Shown piece by piece: positions 16,561-25,784 of a stretch of 64,000 bases of DNA. A model generated the notes under the pieces. The model saw only the letters and a program-made list of their open reading frames with translations. It made no database searches and was not told the origin of the DNA. Made by a program: the position numbers and the translations under genes. The number at the start of each line of letters is the position of its first letter. Within the stretch, counting starts at the first letter, position 1. Source of the stretch: Planctomycetota bacterium (lineage in GTDB: Bacteria; Planctomycetota; Planctomycetia; Gemmatales; Gemmataceae); contig JACPPF010000118.1 of assembly GCA_016191165.1 (NCBI GenBank), positions 1 through 64,000 on the forward strand, read 5' to 3'.

Positions 16561-16882
16561 TCATCCGGCGTCCATAAGGTTTTCCCGGCGGCGTGTCAAG
16601 CGAAGTGATCGACCGACGGGGCAAGTTGGAGACTTGGCGCGGAATGTAGATGTTCTTGCTTGCCAGTCCGCGCGATTTCGCGAAACGGACCTCGCAACAA
16701 CGGATTGGCGAAGATTCCATTTTTCGGCCTGGTTCAAATCCGTCAATTCTCGGGTACCAACCAATCAGCGAGCCGCCGGGCTTGTCCCGGCGGTGAACCA
16801 TGCCGGATCGGGATGCACCGCCGGGACAAGCCCGGCGGCTCGCTGTAGTCTTCACCTGAACCAAGCCCATTTTTCTTGCGCC
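16561..16882. other. intergenic region with a large inverted repeat
   Basis: No gene is visible in the 322 bp between the DinG-type helicase and the membrane protein gene. Its main feature is the 30-bp inverted repeat at 16766-16845. Confidence 0.6.
16766..16845. repeat. perfect 30-bp inverted repeat
   Basis: Arms 16766-16795 (cagcgagccgccgggcttgt...) and 16816-16845 are exact reverse complements, separated by 20 nt. It is placed just downstream of the DinG-type gene on the minus strand and could act as its terminator. The gcgagccg ends recur in the hairpin at 25184-25215. Confidence 0.85.
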
Positions 16883-19081
16883 TCAGCGAACCTCCACCTC
16901 GACCCCATCCACGAACCGCCGGCATCCCGGCAGCGCTTCCAGAAATCGCCGGCCGTACGGCTTTGTCAACATGCGCGGGTCCAATATCGCGACCAAACCT
17001 GTGTCGCTCTTCGTTCTTATCAACCGACCAAAACCTTGCTTCAACTTCAAGATCGCTTGCGGCAGCGAGTAGTCGCTAAACGCCTGGCCGCCGCGCGCGG
17101 AGATCGCCTCGCAGCGCGCCTCGACAATCGGGCGGTCCGGGGGAACGAACGGGAGCTTCGTGATGATCACGTTCGACAACGCCTCGCCTTGCACATCGAC
17201 GCCTTGCCAAAAACTGTCCACGCCGAACAACACCGCCCCCGGCGTCGCACGAAACGTCTCCAGCATCCGGTTCGACGGCACGCCGTCGCTCTGGCTGATG
17301 AGTGTCATGTCATGGTCGGCAAACCAGTCGCGCAGAAAGTTGGCCGAGCGCTGCATGGCCAAATTGCTGGTGAACAGGACAAACGCGCGCCCCTGGGTGC
17401 GCAAAGTCAGATCCTGGATTCTGGCGCAACAGGCTTCCTCGAAGTTGCGCGCGTTTGCGGTCGGATCGGGCATCTGGCGGTAGAGGTGTAATTCTGCTTG
17501 CGTGCGATAATCGAACGGGCTGCCGAGCTGGATTGCCAAATTCTCGGCGCCGGCTACTTCGCAGGGTGCGTCGTGCTCGTCGCCTTCAAGGTCAACCGCA
17601 GATACTTGGCGGGGTGGAAACCCGTAGCGCTCCTTGAAGAAGGCAAAGCCGTGGGCGCCGCCGGTGGTCAGGGTGGCGCTCGTGAGGATGACGGACGGAA
17701 TCCGCTCGAAAAGTCGCTCACGAAAAATCGGGCCGATTTCGATCGGGGCGCACGCGAGTTGAAGCCGATCGCCGCGCTCACCCATGCCTTCGATCCAGTA
17801 GACCTGGTCCGGCAGCTTCTGCGCCAGCCAGGCGACGAGACTCGACGCCAGGCTTTCGCAGCGACTGGCCGCGGATTCCAGCTCGATTTTTTCCTCCTCG
17901 CGTTCGACCTTTTCCGCCACCGCGTCGAGATGGCGTCCCAGTTTTTCGAACTCATGCGAGAGGATGTCGGGCACGATGCCCGCCTCGCGAATGCGCAGCG
18001 AATCGCTGGCGTATTTTCCTCCCCCTTCTCCTTGGGAAAGGGGTTGAGGGTGAATGGCGTTCGGTGCGAGTTGCGAGCCCTCACCCCCGGCCCCTCTCCC
18101 AGAGGGAGAGGGGAGAGAGGCGGTGGCCCCTCTCCCAGTGGGAGAGGCGTGACGGAGCATCAAACGCCGCCAGTCGAAAATACTGTCAAAAAAAAGCTGC
18201 ACGATGCGGCGCGTGCGATGCACTTGCAGCCAGTCCTGCGAATCGCCGTGGATGCTCAAGAGGCCAATCGCCTTGCCGCGGCGTTCGTTGTAGAGGCGGT
18301 TCAGTAGATAGTCGCACTGCCCGCGCGTGATCGACAAACCCATGTGTTCCGCGGCAACGTCTTCAAGCGTATGCGCCTCGTCAAAGATGACGGCCTGATA
18401 CTTGGGCAGGATGCCGACTGCGGGGTTGATCGATCTCAAGGCAAGGTCGGCGAAAAACAGCGAGTGGTTGACGATCAGAATCTTCGCGCTTTGAATATTA
18501 CGGCGTGCCTTGTAGTAAAAGCAATCACGGTAGTCCGGGCAGCGCGTGCCCAGGCAGTTGCCGGAATCGCTCTCGACGAGCTCCCACACCGGCGGCATGG
18601 GGCGAAAGTCAAGGTCGCTGCGGCTGCCGTCGCGGGAGTCCTTCGACCACTGGAGGATGGTATCGAGCTGATCGAGCGCGCCGGATTCCGTGAGCAGGGA
18701 GTAGCCGCGCTGGTGGGCGACCTGAAGCCGGCGCTTGCTGAGGTAATTTCCGCGGCCCTTCACCAGCAACGCGGAGAATTTTTCGGGCATCACCTGTTGC
18801 AGAAACGGGATGTCCTTGCGGATGAGCTGCTCTTGCAGGCTGATCGTGTGCGTGGAGATGACGACGCGGCCCTCTTTCGTGGCACACGCGGCCTGGATGG
18901 CGGGGACGAGATAGGCGAAGCTCTTGCCGACGCCCGTGCCGGCCTCGACCATGAGGTGATGGCCATCGTCGAGCGCGTCGGCGACGGCGCGCGCCATGTG
19001 CAGTTGCTCCGGGCGCGATTCGTAATTGGGCAGCCGCCGGGCGATGGCGCCGTCAGGGCCTAAGATGGCTTCGTGGGACAT
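16883..19081 (-). CDS. ATP-dependent DNA helicase, DinG/XPD family, with an in-frame palindromic insertion
   Basis: A 732-aa superfamily 2 helicase. Walker A is MVEAGTGVGKS (about residue 45-55), the DEAH box is VIFDEAHTLED, and late motifs include LFGVDSFWQGVDVQGE and GFGRLIRT. Four cysteines in the iron-sulfur region (GNCLGTRCPDYRDCFYYKARR) fit the 4Fe-4S cluster of DinG/XPD helicases that unwind 5'-3' and resolve R-loops. About 48 residues (SPTGRG ... GEGGG, encoded at about 18010-18153) are a translated palindromic repeat cluster with no counterpart in the family. It lies between the DEAH box and the C-terminal helicase motifs, presumably in a tolerant loop. Confidence 0.9.
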   Translation of the reverse strand: MSHEAILGPDGAIARRLPNYESRPEQLHMARAVADALDDGHHLMVEAGTGVGKSFAYLVPAIQAACATKEGRVVISTHTISLQEQLIRKDIPFLQQVMPEKFSALLVKGRGNYLSKRRLQVAHQRGYSLLTESGALDQLDTILQWSKDSRDGSRSDLDFRPMPPVWELVESDSGNCLGTRCPDYRDCFYYKARRNIQSAKILIVNHSLFFADLALRSINPAVGILPKYQAVIFDEAHTLEDVAAEHMGLSITRGQCDYLLNRLYNERRGKAIGLLSIHGDSQDWLQVHRTRRIVQLFFDSIFDWRRLMLRHASPTGRGATASLPSPSGRGAGGEGSQLAPNAIHPQPLSQGEGGGKYASDSLRIREAGIVPDILSHEFEKLGRHLDAVAEKVEREEEKIELESAASRCESLASSLVAWLAQKLPDQVYWIEGMGERGDRLQLACAPIEIGPIFRERLFERIPSVILTSATLTTGGAHGFAFFKERYGFPPRQVSAVDLEGDEHDAPCEVAGAENLAIQLGSPFDYRTQAELHLYRQMPDPTANARNFEEACCARIQDLTLRTQGRAFVLFTSNLAMQRSANFLRDWFADHDMTLISQSDGVPSNRMLETFRATPGAVLFGVDSFWQGVDVQGEALSNVIITKLPFVPPDRPIVEARCEAISARGGQAFSDYSLPQAILKLKQGFGRLIRTKSDTGLVAILDPRMLTKPYGRRFLEALPGCRRFVDGVEVEVR
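18010..18153. repeat. compound palindromic element inside the helicase gene
   Basis: At least three related palindromes sit side by side: ccccttctccttgggaaagggg, cccctctcccagagggagagggg and cccctctcccagtgggagagg. The whole block keeps the frame and encodes low-complexity Pro/Ser/Gly/Arg peptides (SPTGRG, LPSPSGRGAGGEG, PQPLSQGEGGG). Related units occur at 36096-36141, 37630-37672 and 40555-40601. Confidence 0.85.
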
Positions 19082-19130
19082 GGGGTCATTGTCGCGAATT
19101 GGGATGACATGGGGAAGGCGACTTCCTGCA

Positions 19131-19172
19131 TTCGTTTAGCGCCCGCATGGCGCCATGCGGGCGCTAAACGAA
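19131..19172. repeat. perfect 42-bp palindrome in an intergenic region
   Basis: The sequence ttcgtttagcgcccgcatgg... is a perfect palindrome with 21-bp arms and no loop. It lies between the divergent DinG-type helicase (-) and ATP-grasp (+) genes, 19 bp before the latter's start, so it could affect transcription or act as an operator-like site. The same gcgctaaacgaac ending recurs elsewhere in the window. Confidence 0.8.
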
Positions 19173-19191
19173 CTCAACCGAAACGACCCAA

Positions 19192-20142
19192 ATGCGAATT
19201 TTCCTCTACGAACACATCACCGCCGGCGGTCTTGGCAGCGACGTGCCCTCGTCGCTGGTGCGCGAAGGGCGCGCGATGTTGAATGCCATTGTCACCGATT
19301 TTCAGCACCTGCCCGGCATCGAGGTGGTGACGATCGAGGGCGCCCACCTTGCGACATTCAAACAGGCGGCCGCGGCTTGCGATTGGTCGCTGGTCATCGC
19401 GCCGGAGTTCGACCATCACCTGCGCGACCGGAGCCAGGCGGTGCTTGATGCGGGCGGGCGCCTGCTCGGCCCGTCACCCGGCGCGATCGAATTGACAGGC
19501 GACAAGCTCGCGCTTGCGGAGTTCTGGCGCGTGCGCGGCGTGCGCACTCCGTGGACCGATGTATTGACTCACGCCGATTGGACACACCTGGACCTTCCGA
19601 TCGTGCTCAAGCCGCGCCACGGCGCCGGCTCGCAGGAGACCTGGCTGGTTGACGTTGCGACTTCCGCAATCTTGGTTGCTGAGATTTTTGACCTCTCCAG
19701 GCGTGAGCGAATCGTACAGGAGTTCATTCGCGGCCAGGCCACCAGCGTCGCCGTCCTGATCGGCAAAGCACAAACGATTCCGCTGGCGCCGGCGCGGCAG
19801 CATTTGTCGAACGATGGGCGCTTACGCTATGAAGGCGGTTCGCTCCCCCTGGCGCTTCCGCTGGCGGCTCGCGCCAAACGCCTTGCGGTTCAGGCGGTCG
19901 CGGGCATCGACGGCCTGCAGGGCTACGTGGGCGTCGATCTGGTTCTCGGTGAGGACGGCGTCGATCACGCCATCGAGATCAACCCACGGCTCACGACGTC
20001 CTACCTCGGCCTGCGTCGGCTTTGCCTGGACAACCTCGCGGAGCTGATGCTGAAGTGCGTTGGCGGCCAACCGATCGATCCCCCGCGCTGGCGCGATGAG
20101 CCGATCGCCTTTGGGATTGATGACAGCGAAGGGAATCCCTAA
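19192..20142 (+). CDS. ATP-grasp ligase, MfnD (tyramine--glutamate ligase)-like
   Basis: A 316-aa ATP-grasp protein. The N-terminus MRIFLYEHITAGGLG and SSLVREGRAML resemble MfnD of methanofuran synthesis. The central ATP-grasp part has ELTGDKLALAEFW, IVLKPRHGAGSQETWLV, RIVQEFIRGQATSVAVLIG and the metal-binding end VDHAIEINPRLTTSYLGLRR with its E-x-N pair. Many planctomycetes carry tetrahydromethanopterin/methanofuran-dependent C1 genes, so a role in making a methanofuran-like cofactor is plausible. No other C1 genes are in the window, and another amino-acid ligase role is possible. Confidence 0.75.
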   Translation: MRIFLYEHITAGGLGSDVPSSLVREGRAMLNAIVTDFQHLPGIEVVTIEGAHLATFKQAAAACDWSLVIAPEFDHHLRDRSQAVLDAGGRLLGPSPGAIELTGDKLALAEFWRVRGVRTPWTDVLTHADWTHLDLPIVLKPRHGAGSQETWLVDVATSAILVAEIFDLSRRERIVQEFIRGQATSVAVLIGKAQTIPLAPARQHLSNDGRLRYEGGSLPLALPLAARAKRLAVQAVAGIDGLQGYVGVDLVLGEDGVDHAIEINPRLTTSYLGLRRLCLDNLAELMLKCVGGQPIDPPRWRDEPIAFGIDDSEGNP

Positions 20143-20179
20143 AGCAAACGGCAGGCAGCTCGCAGCAGGTACCAATTCC

Positions 20180-20746
20180 ATGGCTTCGGATGCGCTCCAG
20201 AACGTCGCTCATGCCGTTGTGCAACTTGCCAAACGGCAGGGCAGTGTCACGTCGGGCGATGTGCGTGCCGAACTGCGGCTTGCCGGGCTGGCGGACGCCG
20301 ATTGGCCCAAGGTCGTGGCGCTGGCGGGCAAATCGCTTCTCAAACGGCAAGCGAAGTACTTTCACAAGGACTCCTTCAACGCGCGCGCGCAAAAACAACA
20401 GGCTCAACAGCAAGCCCTGCAAAGGGCGATTCGCCGGCTCATCAAGCAACATCAGCGTCGCACCAAGGAAGAAGAACGCCGAGGGCAAAACCGCGTCGAT
20501 TTTGTTCAGCAAGTCGAAGTGCGCGCCGAGGACGGCAAGAAATCCACACTCTTGAGTCGCGACCTGTCGCTCACGGGCATTCGCCTGATTGGCACGAAAG
20601 GCCTGCTGGGGCAGAAGGTGCAACTTGCTCTGCCGACGGGCGATGGCGAAACGATGTGCCGACTGCTGGCGCGCATCCTGTGGACGTGCGCCATCGGCGA
20701 TGACCTGTTTGAGAACGGCGGCATTTTTTTGGAATTGGTCGATTGA
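20180..20746 (+). CDS. PilZ-domain protein
   Basis: A 188-aa protein. The N-terminal half is helical, with a winged-helix-like start (VAHAVVQLAKRQGSVTSGDVRAEL) and a basic coiled stretch (QQAQQQALQRAIRRLI). The C-terminal half carries the PilZ signature: the Arg-rich RRGQNR followed by DLSLTGIRL (RxxxR and DxSxxG), which binds cyclic di-GMP in this family. The ATG at 20180 was chosen; the frame is open to 20060 but that overlaps the previous gene. It probably links c-di-GMP to another process; the N-terminal domain hints at DNA or protein contact. Confidence 0.75.
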   Translation: MASDALQNVAHAVVQLAKRQGSVTSGDVRAELRLAGLADADWPKVVALAGKSLLKRQAKYFHKDSFNARAQKQQAQQQALQRAIRRLIKQHQRRTKEEERRGQNRVDFVQQVEVRAEDGKKSTLLSRDLSLTGIRLIGTKGLLGQKVQLALPTGDGETMCRLLARILWTCAIGDDLFENGGIFLELVD

Positions 20747-20834
20747 ACGCGGCCGGGACCAGCCTCGCCCTACCTGCCGGTCCACCGATTCGTATCATGC
20801 CAGCGTCCGGATTTCCTTCCCTGTCGGTGTGCGC

Positions 20835-22520
<1,686 letters not shown>

Positions 22521-22646
22521 ACCGCCAGCAAGATTACGGATTGAAGAAAGCTGTGCACGGACGTAAAAAAAGGGGCACGATCCCCGAAAATCCCACCTGC
22601 AGCGGCTTCACCATTGGACTTGATGAACGTTCTTGCGAGGATTGTC

Positions 22647-23804
22647 ATGTACCGAATGTTTGCCTGTGCCTTCGTCTGGATCTTGTTCGTCGGCGCGGCG
22701 CCCGCCCAGGAAGTCGCGTCCCTTTTGCTGCGCATCAAGGCGGTCGGTCGCGAGGGGGTCGGCAATGTCGATGCGGCCCGAGCGTGGAAGGAACTGGTTG
22801 CCAAGGGGCCCGGTGTGATGCCCGACATTCTCACCGGCATGGATGACGCCAATCCCGTCGCGGTCAACTGGCTGCGCGGCGCCGTCGAGGCGATTCACGA
22901 TCGCGCGGTCAAAGGCGGCCGGGCGATCCCCGCCGACAAACTCGAGGCCTTCCTCAAGGACACACGCCACGCCGGCCGATCGCGCAGGCTCGCCTACGAG
23001 TGCCTCGTGCGGCTCGATCCCAAGACGCCTGAACGTCTGTTACCCAAGATGCTCGACGACCCCGGTTCCGAACTGCGGCGAGATGCCGTCGCAGTCAAAC
23101 TCAACTACGGCTTGCGGACCGCGTTTACCGATGGTGAAGCCCAGAGGCAATATTTCCAGGATCTGCTGCGTTATGCGCGGGACAACGATCAGGTCAACAC
23201 GATCACCAAGGAATTGAAGAAAACCGGTCTGGATGTCGATCTCACCGCGCAGTTCGGCTTCGTCACGCGCTGGCTTCTCGTCGGGCCCTTCGACAACGTC
23301 AAGGGCGTCGGCTTCAACAACGCCTACCCGCCAGAGAAGGCCTTCGACGTCAAAAGCGTGTTCGTGGGCAAGGACGGCGATCAAGTCAAATGGAAAGATT
23401 ACACCGTGGTGACCAAGGCCGGTCCCATCGATCTCAAAAAGGTCGGTCTGGTCGATCTCAACGACGCCTTCGGCAAACTCAAAGGCGCCGTGGTGTACGG
23501 TTACGCAGCCATCGAATCCAGGTTGGAACGGCCCGTCGAGCTCCGCGCCGGCAGCAACAACGCGGTGCGCATGTATCTGAATGGGAAGGAAATCTACTTC
23601 CGTGAAGAGTACCATCACGGTTTCGACATGGATCAGCACGTCGGCAAGGGCGTCTTGAAAGCGGGCCGCAATGAGATTTTGATCAAGGTGTGCCAGAACG
23701 AACAGACGGAAAGCTGGGCCCAGCTCTGGTCGTTTCAGTTGCGCGTGTGCGACGCGCTGGGCGGGGCGGCGCCGGTTACGAACGTGACACCCAAAGTCAA
23801 CTAG
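22647..23804 (+). CDS. secreted hypothetical protein with HEAT-like and sugar-binding-like domains
   Basis: A 385-aa protein with a signal peptide (CAFVWILFVGAAPAQE). Residues about 25-190 are helical and repeat-like (KELVAKGPGVMPDILTGMDD, LLPKMLDDPGSELRRDAVAV), resembling HEAT repeats. The C-terminal half contains FGFVTRWLLVGPFDN, a motif common at the start of jelly-roll modules, and RMYLNGKEIYFREE. This suggests a beta-sandwich sugar-binding-like domain. No catalytic residues stand out. A longer start at 22614 is possible. Confidence 0.75.
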   Translation: MYRMFACAFVWILFVGAAPAQEVASLLLRIKAVGREGVGNVDAARAWKELVAKGPGVMPDILTGMDDANPVAVNWLRGAVEAIHDRAVKGGRAIPADKLEAFLKDTRHAGRSRRLAYECLVRLDPKTPERLLPKMLDDPGSELRRDAVAVKLNYGLRTAFTDGEAQRQYFQDLLRYARDNDQVNTITKELKKTGLDVDLTAQFGFVTRWLLVGPFDNVKGVGFNNAYPPEKAFDVKSVFVGKDGDQVKWKDYTVVTKAGPIDLKKVGLVDLNDAFGKLKGAVVYGYAAIESRLERPVELRAGSNNAVRMYLNGKEIYFREEYHHGFDMDQHVGKGVLKAGRNEILIKVCQNEQTESWAQLWSFQLRVCDALGGAAPVTNVTPKVN

Positions 23805-23810
23805 AGCCCA

Positions 23811-23910
23811 AGCCCCGCGATGAGCGCAGCGATTCGCGGGGGTCTGACCTAGGGGGCGGACCGGGTCGGACCCTTCCCTTATCCCCACCAATCGCTGCGC
23901 TCATGGTGGG
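23811..23910. repeat. paired palindromes with the gagcgcagcga core
   Basis: Two related hairpins, ccgcgatgagcgcagcgatt with cgcgg and ccccaccaatcgctgcgctc with atggtgggg, share the gagcgcagcg core in opposite orientation. They are placed between co-directional genes. The same core recurs at 35473-35501, 42890-42975, 45109-45186, 46727-46760 and 60695-60737. Confidence 0.6.
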
Positions 23911-23926
23911 GCGTACAAGGAATTCC

Positions 23927-25135
23927 ATGATACGCATTTTCTCATACGTCGTGATGTTGCTGCTCGTGGGCGCTATCCGCGCCGAGGACGCGGACCAGTT
24001 CCGCGGCGCCGGCGGTCTGGGCGTTTCGGCGGAGAAAAACCTGCCGACTCATTGGAGCGCCGCCAAGAATCTGCGCTGGAAGGCGGCCCTGCCTGGCAAA
24101 GGGCTGTCTAACCCCGTCGTCGCCGGCGGCCGCGTCTACGTCACCGCGACGGGCGCCTACAAGCAGAAGCGCGAAGTCGTCCTATGCTTCGACGCCAAGA
24201 CCGGCAAAAAGCTCTGGGAACGCCAGGTCTGGGCGACCGGTACGACGCTGTGCCATCCGAAGACCAACATGGCCGCCCCGACGCCGATCACCGACGGCGA
24301 ACGCGTCTACGCCCTGTTTGCCACCGGCGACCTCGTGGCCTATGACAAGGACGGCGATCTCGCCTGGTATCGCTCCCTGGTTGGTGATTATCCCACCCTG
24401 GGCAACAACGTCGGCATGGCCGCGTCGCCCACCATCTGGAACGACCTCCTCATCCTCTGCATGGAAAACGCCGGCGAATCGTTTGCGGTGGGCATCGACA
24501 AGAACACGGGCGAAAATCGCTGGCGCATCGCCCGCCCGCGCGGCATCAACTGGGTCAGCCCGATCGTCATTCGCAATCAAGGCCAGGCCGAGGTACTGCT
24601 GCAAGGTCCGACCGGCATCGATGCGCACGATCCACTCACGGGCAAGAAAAAGTGGTCCGCGCCCGGCATCCGCCAGGGCGCCTATGCCTCCACCACCTTC
24701 GGCGACGGCGTTGTTTTCGCGCCGAGTTCCAAGTTTACCGCACTCCGGCCTGGACAGGGCAAACAGGAACCCAAGGTGCTTTGGCAGTCCATCAAGCTGC
24801 GCCCCGGCTATTGCTCCCCGGTGGTCCAGGGCGGCCTGGTCTATGTCGTCAACGGCGGCGGCATCGTCAACTGTGCCGATGCCAGGACCGGCTACATCCT
24901 CTGGACGCACCGTGCCAAACAAGGGAGCTACACCGCTTCACCCATGCTCGCCGACGGCAAGCTGTTCGTCCTCAACGAGGCCGGCGTCACCACCGTGATG
25001 CAGACCGGCCGCGAGGCCAACGTGCTCGCGGAAAACCGCATCGACGACACCTTCCTGGCGTCGCCGGTCGCCTCCGGCGGGGCGATCTTCTTGCGTTCCG
25101 ACGGGGCACTGTATTGCATTGGTGCGACAAAATGA
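23927..25135 (+). CDS. secreted PQQ-type beta-propeller (BamB-like) repeat protein
   Basis: A 402-aa protein with a signal peptide (MIRIFSYVVMLLLVGAIRA-ED). It is made of repeated blades of the PQQ-like type, for example LCFDAKTGKKLWERQ, VVNGGGIVNCADARTGYILW and GIDKNTGENRWRI. The start RAEDADQFRGAGGLG fits planctomycete propellers. AAGGA precedes the ATG at 23927, while the frame is open to 23690 inside the upstream gene. PQQ cofactor binding is not certain; many such proteins serve as scaffolds. Confidence 0.88.
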   Translation: MIRIFSYVVMLLLVGAIRAEDADQFRGAGGLGVSAEKNLPTHWSAAKNLRWKAALPGKGLSNPVVAGGRVYVTATGAYKQKREVVLCFDAKTGKKLWERQVWATGTTLCHPKTNMAAPTPITDGERVYALFATGDLVAYDKDGDLAWYRSLVGDYPTLGNNVGMAASPTIWNDLLILCMENAGESFAVGIDKNTGENRWRIARPRGINWVSPIVIRNQGQAEVLLQGPTGIDAHDPLTGKKKWSAPGIRQGAYASTTFGDGVVFAPSSKFTALRPGQGKQEPKVLWQSIKLRPGYCSPVVQGGLVYVVNGGGIVNCADARTGYILWTHRAKQGSYTASPMLADGKLFVLNEAGVTTVMQTGREANVLAENRIDDTFLASPVASGGAIFLRSDGALYCIGATK

Positions 25136-25183
25136 CCTTTCGGTCCGCGCTGCTTTGAAGAAGCGTAAATTGTCAAGGAGAAA

Positions 25184-25215
25184 AGCGAGCCGTTGGGTCT
25201 ACCCCTCGGCTCGCT
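25184..25215. terminator. bidirectional hairpin between convergent genes
   Basis: Perfect 9-bp arms agcgagccg (25184-25192) and cggctcgct (25207-25215) enclose a 14-nt loop, preceded by an A-rich run (gagaaa). It separates the 3' ends of the propeller gene (+) and the Cys-rich protein gene (-). Confidence 0.7.
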
Positions 25216-25240
25216 CGCCATCGGGAACAAACGATGCCTC

Positions 25241-25669
25241 TTACTTTTTCACGGGGCCTGTGCTCGTCGCATCGCATGGTACCTTGCGATACGTAACGAC
25301 CTGCACCCGTTCGACGACCTGCTCCGTGACGCACTTCAGCGTCGGGCACGGCACGTCGATCTGACGCTTGACCAGTTGTTTTCGACAATAGGGTCCGGCG
25401 CAATTCGGGCATTGGCCATGCTTTGCATCGCGAATGCAAAAAGGATCATCGACCCAGGAGTAGACCCATTTCTTTCTGGTTTCGGGGACCATCTTGCAGA
25501 CCGTCTTGATGACGTCCTGGTAGGTGATCTCCTCGACCAGCTTGAAACCTGATTCGCAGGGAGGTCGGGCGTGGTGATGCCTCTTGAGCAGGCCGTCGGC
25601 CTGGGCGGACGGCAGGGGGAAGCCCATGCCGAGCACGACGGCCGCGACGGCGAACAAAGAACGTTTCAT
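25241..25669 (-). CDS. secreted cysteine-rich protein of unknown function
   Basis: A 142-aa protein with a signal peptide (KRSLFAVAAVVLGMGFPLPSAQA). The mature chain has about nine cysteines, including a CPNCAGPYC cluster and the repeated C/V-rich units TVCKMVPETRKKWVYSWVDD and VTEQVVERVQVVTYRKVPC. The pattern of paired V-x-V-x-Y segments and Cys suggests a small disulfide- or metal-stabilised fold. AAAGGA lies 8 nt before the ATG at 25669. No family is recognised with confidence. Confidence 0.7.
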   Translation of the reverse strand: MKRSLFAVAAVVLGMGFPLPSAQADGLLKRHHHARPPCESGFKLVEEITYQDVIKTVCKMVPETRKKWVYSWVDDPFCIRDAKHGQCPNCAGPYCRKQLVKRQIDVPCPTLKCVTEQVVERVQVVTYRKVPCDATSTGPVKK

Positions 25670-25784
25670 GGGAAGGTGTCCTTTCGTGTGGGAGTAGTTG
25701 TACCAAAGTCTCAAACCCGAAGGGCGAGCGGGGAGACATCTTGTGATCCCCCCGTCGCTTGCGCTCCGGGCTGGTGAGTGATGG

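Noticed and set aside
16725-16765. tRNA-like ggttcaaatcc segment
   Set aside because: No matching acceptor or anticodon arms could be drawn around it, so it is a chance resemblance.
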